64,000 nucleotides of DNA from Glandiceps talaboti (GCF_964340395.1 NC_135569.1:2025400-2089399); one strand, 5' to 3'; positions 40,672-52,319 are shown, counted from the stretch's first letter. Notes: generated by a model from the letters alone, not told the origin. Made by a program: numbers and translations.

Positions 40672-41885
40672 TGCTACGGTCGAGGGTTTGGCAACAGTCA
40701 AGGAAGAATCTGTATACCGGAGATACTGTCATACTTCGGCTTCTGTTCGTCAACTTGAACCTTCCAAACGAAGATCAGAGGTCCGGTCTTAGTACAATAT
40801 TATTATAACTCGTGTATTGAGAAGACAATAAAAAATACTAAAATTTAGTGAAAACCATGCCAAGGTTCTTCTCCCTCTTCTTCCAGAATAACTTTTAATT
40901 TCAAAATTGTGAACTCAGACCCTGAAACTGATCGTTATTAAATGAAAATAAATCGAAAGAGTCAATATAGGTCCTATTACCAAAGGTCCTTTTCTATGTC
41001 AATCACCCCATTATGCTGTTAAACTTTTTCTCTCTAATATTTAAAAGTTTACGACCATTGTGAGTACTAGTATTTACTTTAAAGCTAAACATATGGTTTA
41101 TGGTATACAATTTGGCAAAGCTACAGATCGTAGTGGTTATTTGTCAGTTTTACGAGGACGAGGAGCGTGATTATAGTAGCAATGGAACTATGTGAAATAT
41201 TAACACTGCCACCATCGACAGCCTGGCATGAACAAACACAACTTACTACTAAACAGAAAAGTAACCGATTACTTTGGGTTTAATAACACTTGGTACAGAA
41301 TGTTGGAATTGGTAAATATTTATTGCATTTCATAATATGATAAGACGCTTTACGTCATCTTTTACGTGTATATGAAATTCCCATGAAATTTGTTTGTGAA
41401 TGTGAATGTGAAATTTTGTCTGTGGTTAATACGTTAACATTTTCACGATGTTACTAAACATGTGCACACAGAGGTCGCTAGGTTATCAAATGTATAACGC
41501 ACCGTATTTCACTTGATAACAAACTATTACACTGTATTCATTGTACACCGTGCCAATGTAACCATGGAAAATGGCTGTTCGCAATCGTTCAACCATATCA
41601 ATCCGAACAGATGGGTTGGAGAAGTACATGATGATGTTGGCCAAAATGTGTTAAAGGTGGCGGGGTGGGGGTGGGGGTGGTTTTAACGATAGATAATAAG
41701 AGATTTACCTTCTTCATTTTAGGGGAGGGGAGGATTAATAAGCCTGACATAATTACATGGAATATTTTTTTCTATGTTATCCCGTAGTACTATATTTTCA
41801 AGCTATGCGTATGAATAAAAAGTACGTGACTAAGTAAATCGGTACATGACCTTAAACCTAGACTGGTAAGGTTAGAGTGTTTTGG

Positions 41886-42002
41886 TCAACTTGGTGTTTT
41901 AACGCAACCTGGTGTTATAGCAACTTGGTGTTATAGCGCAACCTGGTGTTATAGCGCAACCTGGTGTTATAGCGCAAATTGGTGTTATAGGGCAACTTGG
42001 TG
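41886..42002. repeat. 20-bp tandem repeat, about 6 copies
   Basis: The unit is CTTGGTGTTATAGCGCAACC with small variants (CCTGG/CTTGG, GCGCAA/GGGCAA). Confidence 0.9.
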
Positions 42003-42343
42003 TCGACAACATGCACAACAGTCGTAAATCTGAGGAATAGAAGAATCATCAGGGAAGATAACTTTTTATCAGGTATGGTGAACGACACATCACTTCAGAA
42101 CATACTCTGCCGATCTTTACAATTCAAATAATGACTTGAAACAGAGTGTCGTCTGCTCGACAAAAATCTCACTAACGATGCTATAATTCACCGTCTGGCG
42201 TCTACCTTGACAAAAATGTTACTGGCATTACTATATTTCATCGTCTGCTTAGCCATTTTTTTTACGACAGTGCTGCGAAAATATCACAGATTGTGCGGAA
42301 AGATGCTACTTTGACATTTGCGACATTGCACTTTTGTAATCTG

Positions 42344-42459
<116 letters not shown>

Positions 42460-42769
42460 AGCAATCTCAAAAAATGAACAGTAAAATAAAGTAAGCTTAG
42501 GTGATATAAAATAAAATGGCGACCTACCTACCATAGTTAATGACGTTATGTTATCTGTGAAACAACTCATTTTTTTTTTAAATCTATGCTTTTATTCATG
42601 AATGGAAGTCTTGTGACAAAGTAGTTCGGCAGACCTGGATATCCTGTAAATGGACACAAGCTGACTACGTTTTTATGCATAACTTCTGCTGTTTACTTAA
42701 AACATAGCCCCTATACACGTGTAGGCTTCTCTGACTTTTTACAATGATGTATACTATTGTTCCTGTTCA

Positions 42770-42817
42770 GCGCCATAGAATATTACGTCGTATTGGATTT
42801 TGGTGCTATACAAATTC

Positions 42818-42857
<40 letters not shown>
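42770..42857 (+). mobile_element. SINE 3' tail with (GATT)n
   Basis: GTTCAGCGCCATAGAATA and GGTGCTATACAAATTCTTTT followed by GATT repeats resemble the conserved 3' end of tRNA-derived SINEs. The head is not identifiable. Confidence 0.5.
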
Positions 42858-42895
42858 TTTCTACTTCCTGAAGTGTAATTAAACCACCCACTTGC

Positions 42896-43063
42896 AATAG
42901 GGAACTTGCAAACCAGCCATGTTGAATGTTGCATCATGGGAAATGTAATAATAAATACTAATGAATTTGTATTGTAAACAATACTATTACATCAATTCAT
43001 AGTCACCCTGACCATAGTCCTTTGCATCTGAGCATGTTCAGTCTTGATTGCAAGTTCCCTATT
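42896..43063. mobile_element. AATAGGGAACTTGCAA MITE, copy 2 (168 bp)
   Basis: Same 16-bp perfect inverted ends as at 30777-31027, with a shorter interior. Confidence 0.85.
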
Positions 43064-43916
43064 GACTAGTATTAAGACCTAACTGATAAACGATCCCATG
43101 ACGTCATCTCGATGACGTAGTCTATTATACCTTAGAAAATGTTAAGAAAATCTCTACTTTGCACTCAATTATTCTAACAATGTCAGAAAAAAATTGTATT
43201 GTCTTAAAAGACATACATCCATGTTATCATTCATACTAGAATAGCTTAATCAAGACTTTAAGTAAATATTTTCACTTTCAATAAAAAATACCCCCCATGA
43301 ACTCGGCTTTTGGCACTTTAATAACATGTGTAATTCTAATGATTTGGCGCTTTACGTCAAGGACGATGACACAGGGATCAAGTGGTATATTTTGAAGTCT
43401 GTTATTATTGCCTACAGCACAGGAATGGTAAGAGGGTTATCGATAATTTGGCCAAAACACCTTTGAAATTCTTTAGTCTCAAGTGGTATACACTGTAAAA
43501 AAATATGTTAAGACACGTGTTAATGAAAGAAATCATTGTAAGAGGAACATCACTTACTCTCAGTTTGGTTTGCAGTATTAGAATAAATGCCTTCGTGTCT
43601 ACGTGCAAAAGTTTGGAAGTGTTTACCATATATATCTGGTTTCGCTCACTCAAGTACGGAAAGATAAACTTCTTAGCTTGCTGATCAATATTTGTACTTA
43701 TACACGCATGACATACACATATATATACTTCCGGGAGTAGACGGCTTCAAACACGTTTTGATAATGAAATAACGTCAAATTAGTACCCCCCCCCCCCCAA
43801 CAAAAATCATATTAACTTAGCTTATACCCTTGTAGTGTGTTAATAAACAAACAGTCGTAACTAATAAGTTTACTATCGAAATCACGATAAGATTATTGTA
43901 TCAATATAAATTATTT

Positions 43917-44052
43917 GATTGGTTAACTACGAGTGTTTCAATTAATTTGCAGGATATCGTCCAATCAGACAGCGGGTTAGAGAAGTCTCAGCACGCGAGA
44001 TGAAACATTGAATACTTTGCTAATTGTTTGGTGCTACCTACACAAGGTCACG
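43917..44052 (+). promoter_or_regulatory. conserved upstream block of GT31 gene 1
   Basis: GATTGGTTAACTA, TTTCAATTAATTTGCAGGAT, CCAATCAGACAG and GGGTTAGAGAAGTCTCA have close counterparts in order at 54085-54171 upstream of gene 2. It carries an inverted and a direct CCAAT box. TTAATTTGCAG/GATATC also fits a splice acceptor, so the block may be part promoter and part 5' UTR exon. Confidence 0.5.
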
Positions 44053-47000
44053 ATGTGGCCAATACGGAGATCACTTCTGCGTTACGGTTTTGTATTCTTG
44101 CTTTTTAACACTGTCTTCCTTATATACTTCCATCTCGAGAAAATACCAAAAACATCTCAACCTTCTATCGCATGGTCAATCCATGAACCTGTTCCAAGCA
44201 TTACAAAACCAAGTATACCAAGTGATGAAAAGCAAACAGCGCCACCAAGGGCCAAAAGTTCATCGACAAAAGGCGGTCCTTACCAAACAGCGCCACCAAG
44301 AGCCAGAAGTTCATCAATTAAAGACACTGTTTATGTTATTAACAAAGAAAATAAATGTGCAGATTCTCAGATGTTAACTTTGTTGATACTAGTTTTATCT
44401 AATGCAGATGGAGGTTCGAGGCGAGCTGCAATAAGAAACACTTGGGGTAGAGGTTTAACCCTCAATGTGAGTGACAGCCGTGTGATTTCTTTGTTCCTTG
44501 TTGGGCCTACCACCAACAGTTTTCTGCAACAGTCCATAGAATCAGAAGACTTTAGTCACAACGATATTATTCAAAGTAGTTACTTATTGACGTCATCAAA
44601 TGTGTCGTCATTGTCACGTGATGTATTGATAATACACCATTGGGTGAGAAATTACTGCATCAACACTCGTTATGTGTTGATAGTTGATGATACAACATTT
44701 GTAATACTGGACAATGTTCAACGTTATCTTAATACAATTTCAATGGTAGATTTTGCTGGTCGTAAAGTAGATAACAACTATCGCCTAATGAACCAAAATC
44801 AAAGTAGCATTAATTTGGAATTTGGTAGACCTATTGATAAATGCCAACCATTTTTACTGTCGGTCGACGTCATTCTTCGAGTGTCAGTAAGGTTGCAAAG
44901 AGGTGGGGTCCCACCTAACAAGAGTTTCAACTCTTACTTTCGTATGTTAGAAGAAAACCAACACATCTCCACAGTTGACATCGAACAATTTGACATCAAT
45001 GGAGCAAGGAGAACACACTGCGGTCTACAAGACACTTTACTGTCGTGTAATGTAGAACCTAGACTCATGTACGCACTTGGGCAAAGTTTAGGTGATGAAG
45101 TCGTCGAGAATACAACATCTCAAACTACTAAATCCATGGAAAATTTCAATTCAAGGCTTGAGAGAAATGGGACATATGATCATTTTCCATTCATTATATT
45201 CCCAACAAATGCTAAAAATCCATGTGGAGATCGCGAAGCAATTTTTCTCCTACTGGTAACAGTATCAATGCCCAAGAATGAAGAAGTTAGGCGCAGCATT
45301 AGACAAACTCGTGGACAAATTATGGAAATCGGGGGTGAAAAAATAATTCAAATATTTTTTATAGAAAACTTGTCTGATGACAGACTATTAAGAGAAAATG
45401 ACAAATATGATGACATCATTCTTTATGATGTTCACAGAGTTGATAATAGAACTGATAATACGCCAACATTTCTGAAATTTCTAAAGTGGGCATCTACACA
45501 TTGTCAAAATGTAAAATTCATTGCGAAAGTTGACGATGACGTGTTCGTAAATCTTCGGCTCCTCGTAAAAATGTTGTTAAAATCACCCGGACGTTGCTTT
45601 TTCGCTGGTTATATTTTGGATGTTACAGAGACACTAATTAAAGAACATACTAATATTTCTAGTATATTAGAACATAACTTGTCCGAAAGAATTCCTCCTG
45701 TCCCGAGTGGGTTTGCTTACGTTATGACGTCTGACGTAGCTAATGAGCTGCTATCGTCTGCCCGGCCGGAAAGAGTTTTCCCGCTTGAAAATGTTTACAT
45801 GGGCATGCTACTAAGTTATCTTGGAATTTCACCACTGCATCACAACGGATTTGATATTTCAGGTTCTAGACAAAGTATATGTGACTTGAAAGAAATCATT
45901 GCGTCAAATAACGTATTGAGTGACGTGATGTACGCAAAATGGCGAGAACTGGAGGAATGGGGAAATTTCAAACACTGCGGCCAAAATAATATTGAATTGA
46001 ACCACAACACGTGGGAAGGAATAGGTATTGAAGATGGGAAAGTATTTGGACTAGAGTCAACAACTATCAAAGGTCATAGGGCTGGGCCGTTCCTTATCAA
46101 TCACCCTAAGAGATGTAAAACCATCAATACAACTGATGTTGTATTCGTACTGGTGGCAGTCCTTACTCATCCAAAGAACAAAAAGTTGCGTAGAGCCATT
46201 CGAGAAACCTGGGGTAGCTCTGATTTTGAATTAGGCCTTCGAATAGAAACTGTGTTTTTCATAGGATTAGCCGACAGCGAAGAGGACCAAAAGTCAGTTG
46301 AGAAAGAAGATTTCGAGTATGGAGATATAATTCAAATCAATTTTGTTGAATCTTATGAACATTTGGTTTTGAAAACACTTTCTATTATGAAATGGGCGTC
46401 TGAATATTGCACAAATGCTAAATATTTAATCAAAGTTGATGATGATGTGTTTTTGAATTGCCATAATTTGGTAGAATTTTTACAATACTCTCCAAGAAAG
46501 AATTTCTACATGGGAGAAATAAGAGCTGGCACAGATGTTATCAGGTATGCATGGCACAAGTGGTACACGCCATTGGGGATTTGGCCAAGTGATTCTTATC
46601 CGCCCTACGCCAATGGTCCATCATATGTGTTGTCAATGGATTTGGTTACCAAAATCATAGAGAAAACCAAGGAAATTCCAATATTCAAATGGGAGGATGT
46701 TTATATTGGTATTATTTTACAGCAGCTCGGAGTAATGCCTTACCCACACATACATTTTGACTTAGAAGGGATGTATCGCCATCCATGTATTTTTCCATCT
46801 GTACTTGCTTCTCATGGGTTTACTGCGGAAATGAATATATATTTCTGGAAAAGCTTGCAAAACTCTCCCAATTTTGAGAAGTGCTACGGACTAACTTTGG
46901 AGAGACTGAGACCAACCTTTTATCCAACTGCCATTGAGGAAAACCCATCGATTCAGTCAGTGACCAATTTGAATAATACAATTGTGATGTACCCTCCTTT

Positions 47001-47811
47001 CCAATATTTTTCAAATCGTGAAATCAATTATCAGCCATTTCTTCTTATACTTGTGATGACGTCACCAGAGGAGTATTATTATCGTAAATACTTCCGTCTA
47101 GAATTCAGTCGGTTAGGCATCCTTAGTAGCATGATTATGGTTCGTTTTGTCGTGGGCACGTCTAAACAATTCAAAGATGAACTGAGGATTATCATTAAAC
47201 ATGAGCAGGAACTTTATCGAGATATTTTACATCAGAAGTTTATTGACACACCACAGAATAACACCATGAAACTTCTTTCAGCTCTCCAATGGGCTACTGC
47301 TTCAAGGTTACCAGGAACATTTGTTATGTTTTTAGAAGCAACTGTTCACGTGAACATCGAAAATGTGCTGCGTCATTTACTTTCAGCACCGAAAACAAAT
47401 AATATATTTTGTTATGTGAAATCAGGTTCTAAAGTTGTACGCTCACCTCAAAGTGAATGGTATGTATCAATGGACGAATGGCAGGCAGAATATTACCCGC
47501 CACATTGTGATAAAAGAGCGCCAACAATAATGTCGTTTGATGTTGCAAAAAAAGTCGTTGATACATCACAAAAAAGACCAATAATAAAATTTTATGATGT
47601 TTATTTTGGAATTCTCCTTCATGATTTGAATATTACTTTACAACATGGAGACAATTTCAGTGTTGGAGGACCTTATAAACCATTTTATGGTAATGAAGAC
47701 TTTTGTACGATTACAAAGAATTTAACGTGGAATGGTTTGACGCCATCAACTTGCCATTTTATGCTGCGACGACTTTTGAGTGATTTTCCAAAAAGATGTC
47801 AAACTGGGTAA
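44053..47811 (+). CDS. four-module GT31 glycosyltransferase, copy 1
   Basis: A single uninterrupted coding exon of 1252 aa. The start is the ATG at 44053 (MWPIRRSLL), equivalent to copy 2; the frame stays open 15 codons upstream but with no ATG. Residues 11-27 form a type II Golgi anchor, then a short Pro/Ser stem. Four tandem GT31 (beta-1,3-Gal/GlcNAc-transferase-like) modules follow. Module 1 (about 100-330) has AAIRNTWG but VDDT (211-214). Module 2 (395-640) has RRSIRQTRG and intact DDD (494-496), but LENVY. Module 3 (695-940) has RRAIRETWG (713-721), KVDDDVF (DDD 796-798) and WEDVYIG (881-882). Module 4 (990-1225) has LEATV where DDD should be. GT31 enzymes use the DxD to bind metal and UDP-sugar, so module 3 is the likely active one. 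Typical family members have one module of 310-420 aa. Donor and acceptor are unknown. AATAAA at 47882 probably ends the transcript. Confidence 0.9.
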   Translation: MWPIRRSLLRYGFVFLLFNTVFLIYFHLEKIPKTSQPSIAWSIHEPVPSITKPSIPSDEKQTAPPRAKSSSTKGGPYQTAPPRARSSSIKDTVYVINKENKCADSQMLTLLILVLSNADGGSRRAAIRNTWGRGLTLNVSDSRVISLFLVGPTTNSFLQQSIESEDFSHNDIIQSSYLLTSSNVSSLSRDVLIIHHWVRNYCINTRYVLIVDDTTFVILDNVQRYLNTISMVDFAGRKVDNNYRLMNQNQSSINLEFGRPIDKCQPFLLSVDVILRVSVRLQRGGVPPNKSFNSYFRMLEENQHISTVDIEQFDINGARRTHCGLQDTLLSCNVEPRLMYALGQSLGDEVVENTTSQTTKSMENFNSRLERNGTYDHFPFIIFPTNAKNPCGDREAIFLLLVTVSMPKNEEVRRSIRQTRGQIMEIGGEKIIQIFFIENLSDDRLLRENDKYDDIILYDVHRVDNRTDNTPTFLKFLKWASTHCQNVKFIAKVDDDVFVNLRLLVKMLLKSPGRCFFAGYILDVTETLIKEHTNISSILEHNLSERIPPVPSGFAYVMTSDVANELLSSARPERVFPLENVYMGMLLSYLGISPLHHNGFDISGSRQSICDLKEIIASNNVLSDVMYAKWRELEEWGNFKHCGQNNIELNHNTWEGIGIEDGKVFGLESTTIKGHRAGPFLINHPKRCKTINTTDVVFVLVAVLTHPKNKKLRRAIRETWGSSDFELGLRIETVFFIGLADSEEDQKSVEKEDFEYGDIIQINFVESYEHLVLKTLSIMKWASEYCTNAKYLIKVDDDVFLNCHNLVEFLQYSPRKNFYMGEIRAGTDVIRYAWHKWYTPLGIWPSDSYPPYANGPSYVLSMDLVTKIIEKTKEIPIFKWEDVYIGIILQQLGVMPYPHIHFDLEGMYRHPCIFPSVLASHGFTAEMNIYFWKSLQNSPNFEKCYGLTLERLRPTFYPTAIEENPSIQSVTNLNNTIVMYPPFQYFSNREINYQPFLLILVMTSPEEYYYRKYFRLEFSRLGILSSMIMVRFVVGTSKQFKDELRIIIKHEQELYRDILHQKFIDTPQNNTMKLLSALQWATASRLPGTFVMFLEATVHVNIENVLRHLLSAPKTNNIFCYVKSGSKVVRSPQSEWYVSMDEWQAEYYPPHCDKRAPTIMSFDVAKKVVDTSQKRPIIKFYDVYFGILLHDLNITLQHGDNFSVGGPYKPFYGNEDFCTITKNLTWNGLTPSTCHFMLRRLLSDFPKRCQTG

Positions 47812-47881
47812 ATGGCTGACATTGTCAACCATGGATAATTTAATAATTGATTCACTATATGATTGTGATTTTAAAGAGTGG

Positions 47882-47887
47882 AATAAA
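47882..47887 (+). terminator. candidate poly(A) signal, GT31 copy 1
   Basis: AATAAA 71 bp after the stop codon. Confidence 0.6.
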
Positions 47888-48580
47888 ATACACATTGCAT
47901 ATGATATCAAGTAGAGTCACTGTTTTATTGGCACTTAATATGGATTAAAACAACATGGTGGAATTATTGAAGGAAAGTGGTTTTAGAGATCCCATTGAAG
48001 GTAGACAGATGTGCCGCCCAAAGCGGGCATAATTATAATTCGCGATGTTTTACACTAATCTATGCAAGCTTCAAATTCTATGTAATTTGATACATACATT
48101 TATGATACCAAGGTGCAAATGTCTCGGAAAAGTTGTTGGTGCATTTCATATAATTTAGAGGGCGTTATATTCTCCACTTCCGGTTTGAGTTGTAGAATGG
48201 GCAATTTGGTACATACATTGAAACACTAGCGCATTTGTACAATAAAACTTGATATATTTTTGTTTATTTCAATGCCAATTAGTCAATATTTTAAAATGCA
48301 ATTTTTAAACTTCGTCGAATTTTGCACATACATGTATTTCATTTATTTGTTCTTTATTTAATGTGCCCAAGATTAAAAAAAAAAAGCGCCAATGGCGTTG
48401 TAGCACAACTGTGAAGTTTATGACAATGTTTTGAAAATGTTTTATTTATCCATATGCCAATCCATTCATGCCGACATACATTAGCAGTATTACATGGTAT
48501 ACCCCCTTTTCTGGTTTCGAATATCACTGAGAATGGATTTGAGTTATATTTCAGAAGAACAGTCACTAAGCTGACACTTA

Positions 48581-49654
48581 CTTGTATTTTAGATGCACAC
48601 ACTATGCTAGCAGTTTAAGACTTGTATTTCAGAGGCACACACTATACTAGCAGTTTAAGACTTGTATTTTAGATGCACACACTATACTAGCAGTTTAAGA
48701 CTTGTATTTTAGATGCACACACTATACTAGCAATTTAAGACTTGTATTTTAGATGCACACACTATGCTAACAGTTTAAGACTTGTATTTCAGAGGCACAC
48801 ACTATACTAGCAGTTTAAGACTTGTATTTTAGAGGCACACACTATACTAGCAGTTTAAGACTTGTATTTTAGATACACATGCTATGCTACCAGTTTAAGA
48901 CTTCTATTTTAGATGCACACACTATGCTAGCAGTTTAAGACTTGTATTTCAGAGGCACACACTATGCTAGCAGTTTAAGACTTGTATTTTAGATGCACAC
49001 ACTATGCTAGCAGTTTAAGACTTGTAATTTAGATGCACACACTATGCTAGCAGTTTAAGACTTGTATTTTAGATGCACACACTATGCTAGCAGTTTAAGA
49101 CTTGTATTTCAGAGGCACACACTATACTAGCAGTTTAAGACTTGTATTTTAGATACACACACTATGCTAGCAGTTTAAGACGTGTATTTCAGAGGCACAC
49201 ACTATGCTAGCAGTTTAAGACTTGTATTTTAGATACACACACTATGCTAGCAGTTTAAGACGTGTATTTCAGAGGCACACACTATGCTAGCAGTTTAAGA
49301 CTTGTATTTTAGATGAACACACTATGCTAGCAGTTTAAGACTTGTATTTTAGATGCACACACTATACTAGCAGTTTAAGACTTGTATTTTAGATGCACAC
49401 ACTATGCTAGCAGTTTAAGACTTGTATTTCAGAGGCACACACTATACTAGCAGTTTAAGACTTGTATTTTAGATGCACACACTATGCTAGCAGTTTAAGA
49501 CTTGTATTTCAGAGGCACACACTATACTAGCAGTTTAAGACTTGTATTTTAGATGAACACACTATGCTAGCAGTTTAAGACTTGTATTTCAGAGGCACAC
49601 ACTATGCTTACAGTTTAAGACTTGTATTTCTGAGCCACATGCTATGCTAGCATG
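48581..49654. repeat. 40-bp minisatellite, about 27 copies
   Basis: The unit is CTTGTATTTTAGATGCACAC plus ACTATGCTAGCAGTTTAAGA. Two main unit types alternate irregularly: TTTTAGATGCAC and TTTCAGAGGCAC; ACTATGC/ACTATAC is a second variable site. Copies are highly uniform. There is no open frame through the array. Confidence 0.97.
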
Positions 49655-49861
49655 ATATTTTTCATCACGAGTCCGGTTTACATAGATCTTGGAGGCGATC
49701 TCCATTTTTGATTTAAGGTTTAATTATGATTTATAAGGAGGGCAAATCCAAATTTGACAACATAGAGTCCACTTATTGTCTCGTTTTGTTGCACAAGAGG
49801 TAAGTAGGTTTTCAGAAACCTTTAGACTTGTGGTATAGTTATACGAATTAATAGCTCGCGC

Positions 49862-50516
49862 AGCAGAAGCAAAGCTGCCGCGTAGCGGCTCAATAACTAG
49901 TACGGATGCACGTCGTATATTCTATGCGAAAAAAATTGATGGTTATCCCTGGTTATCCCATGGATGCATTGCGGCGCGCAGTGACTACGCATGCGCCTTC
50001 CATATACTACGTGCATTCTCGATCTCCATGCGCTACCGTATCGTCATAAAGCATTGGTTGTGGAAGTGTGGTTTTGACATTTATATTGTCGATAATTGAT
50101 TTTTTTAACATGTTCTAAAAAGAATAACTACTTTTCTATGTTTGTTGGTACAGTAACATTCCTAAATCATCGAGTTGAATTGAGAAATCGTGATGTTCGG
50201 CAACATGTCAACAAAACATTTGTCCAAAGACCAACGTACGTTGGTGGAGGGTCTATGATAAGTTGGCTGATTGAAAATGAACAATATTAATCTAATGGCT
50301 ATGATGGTTTTTGAAACCAACAACTGCACAGTGTTGACTTTCTTTACTTCTCGTCCATGTCAGGGAATTAGATGTCATTCAAAAAAATAAATTTTGATGG
50401 TCAATACCCCTGGAAAATGACCCAAATCAAGTGTATCAACCCTGGCCAAGGCAGCCAGTCACAAATGAATCTACTCTGCGCGAGCTTATGGGCTTTGCCT
50501 AGTTATGATATTACTA
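49862..50516. repeat. dispersed repeat family C, split copy
   Basis: 49862-50055 and 50452-50516 match the first and last parts of 27245-27515. About 400 bp (50056-50451) between them is absent from the other copy, so it is probably an insertion, though no clear terminal repeats are seen. Confidence 0.55.
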
Positions 50517-51445
50517 AGTTAGATAAATATAATTTTTTTTTTTAAAAAGCAGATGGTTTTGTCAATAAAAAGCTGTTATCACTGGCATTTCCGTTGTTGA
50601 AACCTTTCTCATGCCTAATGGATTCTTGTGTATGCACAACTCAGTACAATAATGATAACACAATACCAAGGAAACAACGTCTGTTGACAATATGCTTCCA
50701 TTATTATATGACGACATTTGAAGTGGAAGTCGAGTAATACAATTTTAAACACTTATGCAGGTTGAATAGAGCAGATCGGGGAGTATATATATAGTTTTTA
50801 TATATAATCCCGTGAAATCAGTGTAGGTGACAGAAGGGGTGGCTAAAATAATGCTTGAGTTTCATTTGACGGGGCTTAACATTTTTTGAGAAGAGAGGGT
50901 GAGAGGAACTACACCATTTGTTTAACCGTAAATTGAGTACATTTCCTAACTGTAGCTATATGCAGACAAATTGCATGATATAGTATCAAGATGACTGAAT
51001 AAGTTCTATCTAAACTCGACCTGAAATATTTTGCTATCATTATATATGGTTTGTTTTATCCTTGTCAAGCATTGTGAAAAAATGAAATCGACCTACCTAC
51101 GACATGTGATGGGTTAGGTTACCCGTTGACCAGCATTTTTTATTTTTTCTGACCTTACATATGATATTTAATTGCGCATGCTAAAATAGATATTATGTAA
51201 ATTGCATGCAAATTTATGTAAATTAGCACTTTTATAAATTTTAAATGCATGATTGCACCAAAACAAAGTTCTGCCCCCCCCCCCCGGCAATTTGGTCAGG
51301 CTACGGCCCTGAATATGTAAATTTAGTTGTTACCCACTGAGAAATGTTGATCACACAGCCCGTTTACGTGCGATATGTAAATGATATGCAAATGTAGTAT
51401 GTCGATATACGCGAATCAATAGCGAATGACGTTTCAAACTTGTTC

Positions 51446-51615
51446 ATATAAGCCTACATTGATAAAGGCAGTGGGGAACTTATCGTAGTGTCATTCAGCA
51501 AGCGAAAAACCACAAAGCAATATGTTGCGAACATGCTATTCTCAACGTGGAAACTAAACTTGCTGCACGCACGGGAGGCATTCGAAACGGTTAGCAACAA
51601 CAACGACATTATGTG
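51446..51615 (+). other. candidate promoter and small first exon
   Basis: ATGCAAAT near 51388 and CATATAAG at 51444-51451 resemble promoter elements. About 85 bp downstream an ATG at 51533 opens a 27-codon frame (MLFSTWKLNLLHAREAFETV...) that ends at a good donor (ATGTG/GTGAGT, GT at 51616). It could be a 5' exon of GT31 copy 2, spliced to the acceptor at 54121, or of an unknown gene. The peptide is not recognised. Confidence 0.25.
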
Positions 51616-52129
51616 GTGAGTTAGCAGTATTTCTTTTTCAATTTTGGCAAAATATACAGTTCATGGACGTCATAGACAAGAACTGGCCCACTCCTATCCT
51701 CAAAATGATAAGTACACAGACAAATGTCGACTCAGATAAGAGGCGATGCTCATGGAAGGTAAAATTGATTTTATCCTTTTGAGTCGTATCAAAATTTTGA
51801 AAAATTAATAGTCGAGTTAGCAGTTGATTAAAATTGACACAATCATGATATTAACTGCTGTGTAACGTGGCGGAAGAAAAGTCAAACACGTACACGTTAT
51901 CTTCATAATGTTTTCTGGTACGACTAGTTGATGCATTTATATTATTCATAGAAATCAAAACGACAACTAGACACATTTGTCTATCCAAAAATATATAAGA
52001 TTAAGAAAACTTTAGACACAGTTTGTACACAAGCGAGCGTGAGTTGCGTGCCTGCGTGCCCGAATGGCTACGAGCGTGAGCGTTCATCTGTGTCCGCTTG
52101 TCTGTCCGTCTCTTTGCCTGTCTGTGGTT

Positions 52130-52185
52130 CGTATGTATGTATGTATGTATGTATGTATGTATGTATGTATGTATGTATGTGTGTG

Positions 52186-52217
<32 letters not shown>

Positions 52218-52280
52218 TCTGTCTATCTTTAATTGTTATAGTCTGTCTGTCTGTCCTCTGTCCGTCTGTTTGTTTGTCTA

Positions 52281-52319
<39 letters not shown>

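Noticed and set aside
44008-44052. 15-codon N-terminal extension of the first GT31 gene
   Set aside because: The frame is open but begins without ATG; the paralogue starts at the equivalent of 44053, which also gives a standard type II anchor.
48581-49654. CRISPR array
   Set aside because: The 40-bp units are directly contiguous without unique spacers, in a eukaryotic context; it is a minisatellite.
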